Source: CFX2 sp014338005 (lineage in GTDB: Bacteria; Chloroflexota; Anaerolineae; Aggregatilineales; Phototrophicaceae). From it: a stretch of DNA of 14,193 bases. Each line of letters begins with the position of its first letter. Position 1 is the first letter of the stretch. Under the pieces are notes generated by a model. It saw only the letters and a list, made by a program, of their open reading frames with translations. It was not told where the DNA came from and made no database searches. Positions 7,480 through 14,193 of the stretch are shown in pieces. A program made the translations under genes and the position numbers. The stretch is taken from the NCBI GenBank assembly GCA_030263555.1, contig SZPE01000110.1, forward strand, positions 1 to 14,193. The letters run 5' to 3'.

Positions 7480-8280
7480 ATGGGGCGTTTGACTGCCTGG
7501 TTGGTAAGCCGCTTTCGCGCCTGGGAACGTCCGGCGAAAATCGGCATGGCGCTGGCATTGGCGCTGCTGGCATTGGCGCTGCTGGTGCTGGTTTTTGGCC
7601 CGCCGTCTATCCGCCAGCCGGCTTTGATCGGGACGTTCGGCCTGCTGGTGGCGGCGCAGGCGATTTTTATGTGGGCCAATCGAGGGCTGGTGACGCCCTT
7701 CACGCAGGCGCAGCGCGCCTACTTGGCCGAAGATTTTGAGGCCGCGCGGGAAACGCTGGAGCGGCTGGAACAGGCCGGTAAAGCTGATGTCCGCGCGCTG
7801 ACGCTGCTGGGCAATACCTACCGCCAGTTGGGCGACCTGGAAAAAAGTGAACAGGTCTTAACAAAAGCTCTATCTTTAAGACCTTCTGACCCCTTTCCTC
7901 TGTATGGATTTGGGCGTACACTGCTGATAAGAGGGTCTTATGCCGAGGCTGTTGAGGCCATCAACCGGGCGCTGATGTCTGGCGCGCCGCCGGTGGTGTA
8001 CCTGGATTTGGGGGAAGCCCTGTTCCGGCAGGGACGTGTGGAGGAAACACAGGCCGCGCTGCGTGTTTACCGCCAACAGGCAGCCGGCGAACCGCACCGG
8101 GTTTTAATGGCCGATTATCTGTTATATCAATTAGGCGCTGAACCACCCCCATCGCGCGAAAGGCTGCAAGCCGGGCTGCCTTTTTGGCAGGAGAACGCCC
8201 GGCGTTTCCGGCATACCCCTTACGGCCAGTCGCTTGCCGAAGATGTTCGGCAGATGCAGGCGCTAATTGAGGAGGCATGA
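7480..8280 (+). CDS. Membrane-anchored TPR protein 3
   Basis: A 266-residue protein from ATG 7480, with AGG seven bases upstream. A TTG at 7459 would overlap the previous stop and add seven residues that look unstructured. Two membrane helices (about 21-40 and 47-66) are followed by TPR units at roughly 72-99, 103-135, 138-168 and 171-200 (TLLGNTYRQLGDLEKSEQVL; GEALFRQGRVEETQAAL). The tail (234-257) carries PFW, TPYGQSL and EDVR, matching the other two TPR proteins. The first helix contains a perfect tandem 15-base repeat. A patch at 7853-7940 has much lower GC and different codons from its surroundings, although the TPR protein pattern continues through it. Function unknown. Confidence 0.8.
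   Translation: MGRLTAWLVSRFRAWERPAKIGMALALALLALALLVLVFGPPSIRQPALIGTFGLLVAAQAIFMWANRGLVTPFTQAQRAYLAEDFEAARETLERLEQAGKADVRALTLLGNTYRQLGDLEKSEQVLTKALSLRPSDPFPLYGFGRTLLIRGSYAEAVEAINRALMSGAPPVVYLDLGEALFRQGRVEETQAALRVYRQQAAGEPHRVLMADYLLYQLGAEPPPSRERLQAGLPFWQENARRFRHTPYGQSLAEDVRQMQALIEEA
7554..7583 (+). repeat. Perfect 15-base tandem duplication in the TPR3 membrane helix
   Basis: The unit GGCATTGGCGCTGCT occurs twice in a row (7554-7568 and 7569-7583) and encodes part of an ALALL-ALALL repeat in the first membrane helix. A partial copy (GGCATGGCGCT) precedes it. It keeps the reading frame and looks like replication slippage. Confidence 0.85.
7853..7884 (+). repeat. Inverted repeat, 9-bp arms, inside TPR3
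   Basis: AGGTCTTAA (7853-7861) and TTAAGACCT (7876-7884) are exact reverse complements with a 14-base loop. A third copy of the core GGTCTTA lies at 7934-7940, in direct orientation with the first arm. The region is AT-rich compared with the gene around it. No T-tract follows, so it is not a terminator. Confidence 0.7.
8271..8275 (+). promoter_or_regulatory. Ribosome binding site GGAGG for the first small membrane protein
   Basis: A full GGAGG sits eight bases before ATG 8284 and inside the last codons of TPR protein 3. It is the strongest Shine-Dalgarno sequence inside the TPR/membrane gene run and fixes the start of the following gene. Confidence 0.75.
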
Positions 8281-8283
8281 CAC

Positions 8284-8787
8284 ATGCTAGGTCGTGATGG
8301 CAACATCTCCATTTTTCGGGTCGCCGTGATCGCTATTATTATCGGTGTGCTGATTATCGCCGGCGGCGCGCTTTCTTTTTTTATTGATCGCGCGTCGCAT
8401 CAGGTTCCGCTGGAAATTGAGGTCTATCCGGGCGCGGTGTTGTGGGGGCAGCGCTCCCATTCCAACACCTCGCGCACGGTGTTTTACCAGATTCCCGGCG
8501 TGACTGCCGACCAGGTAAAAGATTATTACCAGCAGAAAATGTATGAATTTTACCCGGACAGCGCGGACAGCGATCTGCGCGAATGCGTGCGAAGCCCACT
8601 GGCCGGCAATTTTCTGGAATATGATCGGGGGGTGCCTGGCGTCGTGCCGTTCCAGTGGAGCTGTATGTTCGACCGTTCGGGTTTTCAGATCACGCAGTCC
8701 ACACGGGTGAACATCCAGCCCGGCATCGAGGCTACCGGCACGGCAGGGATGGTGATTGTTGAATACCAACAGACCTGGCAGCCTTAA
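8284..8787 (+). CDS. Single-span membrane protein with outer domain, unknown function
   Basis: A 167-residue protein: short N-terminus, one membrane helix (about 10-33), then an extracytoplasmic domain of roughly 130 residues. I do not recognise the family. Visible points: PLEIEVYPGAVLWG (42-55) just outside the membrane, VTADQVKDYYQQKMYEFYP (73-91), C101 and C127 as a possible disulfide pair, and a beta-rich end (FQITQSTRVNIQ; GMVIVEYQQTW). The start is fixed by GGAGG eight bases upstream, three bases after the TPR3 stop. Its 3' end overlaps the next gene by about 32 bases. It resembles its downstream neighbour in layout (helix, P-G/E-G-A entry, tyrosine/phenylalanine-rich helix, cysteines), so the two may be distant paralogues. 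Confidence 0.7.
   Translation: MLGRDGNISIFRVAVIAIIIGVLIIAGGALSFFIDRASHQVPLEIEVYPGAVLWGQRSHSNTSRTVFYQIPGVTADQVKDYYQQKMYEFYPDSADSDLRECVRSPLAGNFLEYDRGVPGVVPFQWSCMFDRSGFQITQSTRVNIQPGIEATGTAGMVIVEYQQTWQP
8745..8748 (+). promoter_or_regulatory. Ribosome binding site AGGG supporting a TTG start
   Basis: AGGG ends seven bases before TTG 8756. The next ATG in frame (8840) would remove the positively charged RPARRF segment in front of the membrane helix, so this site favours the upstream TTG. Confidence 0.45.
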
Positions 8788-9289
8788 TCCGGCGGACGAT
8801 GCCGACCGACCGGCGCGGCGGTTTTTGCCCTGGCAGGTTATGCTGCTGGGCGGCGCGGCGCTGGCGCTGGCGGTGTTGATCGGGACGCAGGTGATCGGCG
8901 TTCTGTACAGCATCATCGCGCCGCCGTCCCCGCCGCTGCCGGAAGGCGCGCATTTATTAAGCCATACCGGCCTCGATTACGGCGTGGATGACTGGTTATA
9001 CGGCACGGATGAAAACGCCTGTGCGGTCGCGCGGTTTTTCCAGGATCGCGGCGGAGTCTGCCGGGTGACGGTCGGTGAGTGTGAGGGCGACTCGTCCAGG
9101 CTGCTGGAGCCGGCGCCCGCTGAACCGCAGCATGTGGCGCAGTGTGCGGGCGAAGTGTATTTTTCGATTTTCGCCATGCGTTGGGAAGTTACTATTGCCA
9201 GCGGCTACGAAAAAGACGGCCAGACGCATTTCGGCCTCTCGCGGGAAGTGTTCTGGACGGGCAGCATCCCGCCCAGGCTGGAGCTTTGA
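8756..9289 (+). CDS. Single-span membrane protein with cysteine-containing outer domain, unknown function
   Basis: A 177-residue protein read from TTG 8756 (a second TTG follows directly at 8759). An N-terminal polar stretch ending in RPARRF leads into one membrane helix (about 28-54), then a proline-rich stalk (APPSPPLPEGA, 55-65) and an outer domain with four cysteines (C89, C102, C109, C130) that could form two disulfides. Motifs seen: ACAVARFFQDRGGVCRV (88-104) and EVYFSIFAMRWEVTI (133-147). I do not recognise the family. The gene overlaps the previous one by about 32 bases, which suggests coupled translation, and it is the last gene before the ileS leader. The start is uncertain because no ATG fits; the frame itself is supported by length and topology. 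Confidence 0.65.
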   Translation: MLNTNRPGSLNPADDADRPARRFLPWQVMLLGGAALALAVLIGTQVIGVLYSIIAPPSPPLPEGAHLLSHTGLDYGVDDWLYGTDENACAVARFFQDRGGVCRVTVGECEGDSSRLLEPAPAEPQHVAQCAGEVYFSIFAMRWEVTIASGYEKDGQTHFGLSREVFWTGSIPPRLEL

Positions 9290-9307
9290 CCGTACCCGCG
9301 CCGGGAT

Positions 9308-9337
9308 TTGCACCCTACCGAAAACGGCCTGTTTAAG
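9308..9337 (+). promoter_or_regulatory. Weak candidate promoter for ileS
   Basis: TTGCAC (9308-9313) and TTTAAG (9332-9337) are separated by 18 bases. Each hexamer matches 4/6 of consensus. An AT-rich TAATAT lies just downstream. If used, the transcript would start near 9344, giving a leader of about 175 bases before ileS. The evidence is weak. Confidence 0.25.
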
Positions 9338-9407
9338 CCATAATATCAACCAAATTCATCGTTATTCCGAATCAGGCATGATCTGAGGCGCGGGAGGTGC
9401 TACCGTG

Positions 9408-9479
9408 ATGGCGAAACAAGGCGCGTTCGCCTCGCGGCTGATTGCAGGTTGGAGACGAATAGCCATCCCTGGGTTTTGA
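9408..9479 (+). CDS. Putative 23-residue ileS leader peptide
   Basis: A short ORF from ATG 9408 to TGA 9477-9479, preceded by GGGAGGTG (9392-9399), a strong Shine-Dalgarno sequence at good distance. The peptide starts MAKQGAFASR, and its second half reads LIAGWRRIAIPGF. Three of the last twelve codons are isoleucine, each a different codon: ATT (9441), ATA (9459) and ATC (9465). This is the pattern expected of a leader that senses charged tRNA(Ile), here in front of ileS. The end of the ORF overlaps the left arm of a long hairpin (9447-9501). No homologue can be checked here. It could also be a chance ORF; the combination with a ribosome binding site and hairpin is why it is listed. Confidence 0.4.
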   Translation: MAKQGAFASRLIAGWRRIAIPGF

Positions 9480-9501
9480 TTTTATCTATTCGTATCTAAC
9501 C
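9447..9501 (+). promoter_or_regulatory. 16-bp hairpin in the ileS leader
   Basis: Left arm GGTTGGAGACGAATAG (9447-9462) pairs with right arm CTATTCGTATCTAACC (9486-9501): 8 perfect inner pairs (ACGAATAG/CTATTCGT), then one G-A mismatch and one G-U wobble in the outer half. The loop is 23 bases and T-rich. The right arm ends 5 bases before the ileS Shine-Dalgarno sequence GGAG (9507-9510; ATG 9521). A competing, shorter hairpin (9445-9452 with 9463-9471), followed by TTTTGATTTT, is also possible and would look terminator-like. These structures suggest control of ileS by leader translation; they are not T-box-like in sequence. Confidence 0.5.
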
Positions 9502-9520
9502 GGAACGGAGATACACGACG

Positions 9521-12700
<3,180 letters not shown>

Positions 12701-12710
12701 CAACATTGGG

Positions 12711-12734
12711 GAGGGCGCGGGCTGCTTCGCCCTC
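12711..12734 (+). other. Stem-loop just after ileS
   Basis: GAGGGCG (12711-12717) pairs with CGCCCTC (12728-12734) around a 10-base loop. A TTTTT run comes only 11 bases later (12746-12750), so it is at best a weak terminator or a 3'-end stabiliser ahead of the stronger terminator below. Confidence 0.4.
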
Positions 12735-12764
12735 TGCCTTGTGCATTTTTAACGCTTTTGAGAG

Positions 12765-12805
12765 CAGGATAGGCGGAACGATGAGCGCCTATCCTGTTTG
12801 TTTTT
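12765..12805 (+). terminator. Rho-independent terminator of ileS
   Basis: A perfect 11-bp stem, CAGGATAGGCG (12765-12775) with CGCCTATCCTG (12786-12796), encloses a 10-base loop and is followed at once by TTTGTTTTT (12797-12805). It stands 65 bases after the ileS stop and separates ileS from the PucR-type gene. Confidence 0.9.
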
Positions 12806-12915
12806 GTGGATATTGGCTATATGATTTAGTTATATCTCACAAGGCGCTGCCGGTTTTGCTGCCTTACAATGCTGAGGCGCGGGTTAAACGGGGCGATACT
12901 TCTGGAACGGTTAAC
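12806..12915 (+). other. Intergenic region before the PucR-type gene
   Basis: It contains an AT-rich block (about 12810-12840) and a lone TACAAT at 12865-12870, for which I find no -35 at normal spacing. Just before the ATG is GGAACGG (12904-12910), a weak ribosome binding site. The promoter must lie here or be read through the terminator, but I cannot place it with confidence. Confidence 0.3.
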
Positions 12916-14193
12916 ATGAACGAGAACAATACGACGACGCTTCAGGCGCTTTTGCAGTTCGCGCTGCCGCTGGGGACGACTCTGGTCGCCGGCACGCCGG
13001 ACATCACCATCAACTGGGCGGTGACGGTGCGAGCGCAGCCGCCGGCGTTCCCTGAGCTTTACGGCGGTGAACTGGCGCTGGTTTCGATGGACGTTTTAAA
13101 AAGCTACGACAGCCGCATTACGCTGGCCGAGGTGCTTCAAAGCCTGGCCCAGGCCGGCGTTCATGCTGTGGCCGCCTGCGGCGATATTTCCGACACGGCG
13201 GTGGCCGTCGCCGGCGAAAGCCAGATCGGCCTGCTGGCGCTGCCGGAGGACAGCAGCCTGACCAAAATCGAGCGGGCCGTGAATACGCTGATCGCCAACT
13301 ATACGGCGCAGATGACCCAACGCGCGATGGAAATCCAGCGGCAGTTGGCGCGGCTGGCGGCAGAAAACCGCGACCTGAACAGCCTGTTACAAATCCTGGC
13401 GCGGGCGACGGCCAGGCCGGTAGTCGTGCATGACGATGCCGGAGTGCTGATGGCGCAGGTGTACCCCAACGTATCTCGCCGCCCCGGCGTTAGCGGGCGG
13501 GCGCTGCTGCAAAGCCTGCCGTATGGCGCGTTTCAAAGCTGGCTGGAATCCAGCGCCCCGGACACCGAAGGCGCGATTGTGACCAGTCCGCTCGGCCATA
13601 CGACGGTGCTGAAGGTCGAAAAGCGCGTGGCGGGTTATCTTTCGCTGGTCGGTAAAAACGAAACGCTGGAGGAATTCGACCGCCTGGTGCTGACCTACGG
13701 CGCGGACGTGTGCGCGATTGAACTGGCGAAAAATCGCGCTATCGCCTTCGCGGTGGAGCAGGCGCGCGGCGACTGGGTGCAGATGTGGCTGAGCGGCACG
13801 CCCGCCGATGACGACCTGCTGGTAACGCGGGCGCAGCAGGCCGGTTTTGACGTTAACGGCGGGTATATGGCGGCGGTTTTTCGGGCGGTGACAAAAATGG
13901 GTGCGCCCCTGCCGCTGGATTCGCTAATTTCGCTGGTGCGCGACGACATGGCGCGCCGCTCGATTAACGGCGCGGTGGGGCAGTACGTGGATGTGATCGT
14001 GGCGCTGTACCCGGTGGAAAACCCGGCGATGGTCGGGCGGGTGCGCCGGGTGGTGGAGGAAGTGCGCGACCAGCTTGCCACGCGCACGCCCAGCGGCTTG
14101 GTCGGGGCGGGCATCAGCCGTCCGGCAGCTGCGCTGTCGGCGCTGCGAGAAGCCTACCGGGAAGCCAAAGATGCGCTCAGCATCGCCAACCAG
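12916..14193 (+). CDS. PucR/CdaR-family transcriptional regulator, 3' end outside the window
   Basis: An open frame of 426 codons from ATG 12916 that runs off the right edge without a stop. Residues about 8-127 match the PucR N-terminal domain (INWAVTVRAQ, GGELALVSMDVL, AEVLQSLAQAGVHAVA, GLLALPEDSSLTKIERAVNTLI). A helical linker (130-157) follows, then a GAF-like region (158-270: LLQILARATARPVVVHDDAGVLMAQ) and a CdaR GGDEF-like domain (about 315 to the end) with VGAGISRPAAALSALREAYREAKDAL. The family ends in a PucR-type helix-turn-helix, which would lie just past the window, so DNA binding is inferred. Such regulators often sense small metabolites and control purine, sugar-acid or amino-acid catabolic genes, usually next door; the target here is likely downstream. 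It follows the ileS terminator and so has its own promoter. Confidence 0.85.
   Translation, partial: MNENNTTTLQALLQFALPLGTTLVAGTPDITINWAVTVRAQPPAFPELYGGELALVSMDVLKSYDSRITLAEVLQSLAQAGVHAVAACGDISDTAVAVAGESQIGLLALPEDSSLTKIERAVNTLIANYTAQMTQRAMEIQRQLARLAAENRDLNSLLQILARATARPVVVHDDAGVLMAQVYPNVSRRPGVSGRALLQSLPYGAFQSWLESSAPDTEGAIVTSPLGHTTVLKVEKRVAGYLSLVGKNETLEEFDRLVLTYGADVCAIELAKNRAIAFAVEQARGDWVQMWLSGTPADDDLLVTRAQQAGFDVNGGYMAAVFRAVTKMGAPLPLDSLISLVRDDMARRSINGAVGQYVDVIVALYPVENPAMVGRVRRVVEEVRDQLATRTPSGLVGAGISRPAAALSALREAYREAKDALSIANQ

Noticed and set aside
9393..9407. T-box riboswitch signature upstream of ileS (AGGTGCTACCGTG resembles GGGTGGNACCGCG)
   Set aside because: The central UGGN that must pair with the tRNA NCCA end reads UGCU, no Stem I with an Ile specifier loop can be drawn in the roughly 100 bases upstream, and no matching antiterminator arm is clean. 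The same bases are better explained as a ribosome binding site for the short ORF. A covariance-model search for T-box would settle it.
12841..12870. AAGGC...GCCTT inverted repeat and TACAAT upstream of the PucR-type gene as an operator-promoter
   Set aside because: The stem is only 5 bp with poor extension, and no -35 element lies 16-18 bases before TACAAT, so neither part is supported well enough.

Overview
The window looks like an accessory-to-housekeeping stretch of a GC-rich bacterial chromosome, probably a Chloroflexota member (Anaerolineae-like). That placement is inferred from the style of the genes: a type-2 IleRS, many small TPR membrane proteins, a YfhO/GT-C-like membrane protein with a C-terminal beta-domain, and a PucR-type regulator. 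No rRNA, tRNA, CRISPR array, insertion sequence or phage gene was seen. Coding density is high; the longest gaps are about 230 bases (9290-9520) and 215 bases (12701-12915), and both hold regulatory-looking structure.

Left part, minus strand (1-3797). Reading right to left: a large polytopic membrane protein of the GT-C/YfhO type; a well-formed sigma70-like promoter just behind its stop codon; then a tight gene run of a small TPR protein, a uroporphyrinogen-decarboxylase-superfamily protein that is not a standard HemE, and the first 27 codons of rsmD (16S rRNA m2G966 methyltransferase), which leaves the window on the left.

Middle part, plus strand (3868-9289). A divergent promoter region starts a run of eight closely packed genes: two tandem GNAT acetyltransferases joined by a GTGA overlap, an AlaX-type tRNA(Ala) editing protein joined by an ATGA overlap, three membrane-anchored TPR proteins that share a C-terminal tail motif, and two small single-span membrane proteins with cysteine-containing outer domains.

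Right part, plus strand (9290-14193). A 231-base leader precedes ileS. It holds a 23-codon ORF with a strong Shine-Dalgarno sequence and three isoleucine codons, plus a 16-base-pair hairpin that overlaps the end of that ORF. IleRS itself is the Thermus/eukaryote-like type 2 enzyme, with the HIGH signature in the swapped form GSHH, the form associated with very high mupirocin resistance. A strong intrinsic terminator follows, then a PucR-family regulator cut by the window edge.

Together the plus-strand cluster places two tRNA-charging fidelity functions (AlaX editing and IleRS2) on either side of an uncharacterised set of TPR and single-span membrane proteins. The most interesting candidates are the ileS leader, the GSHH active-site variant, and the three tandem TPR membrane proteins with their shared tail.
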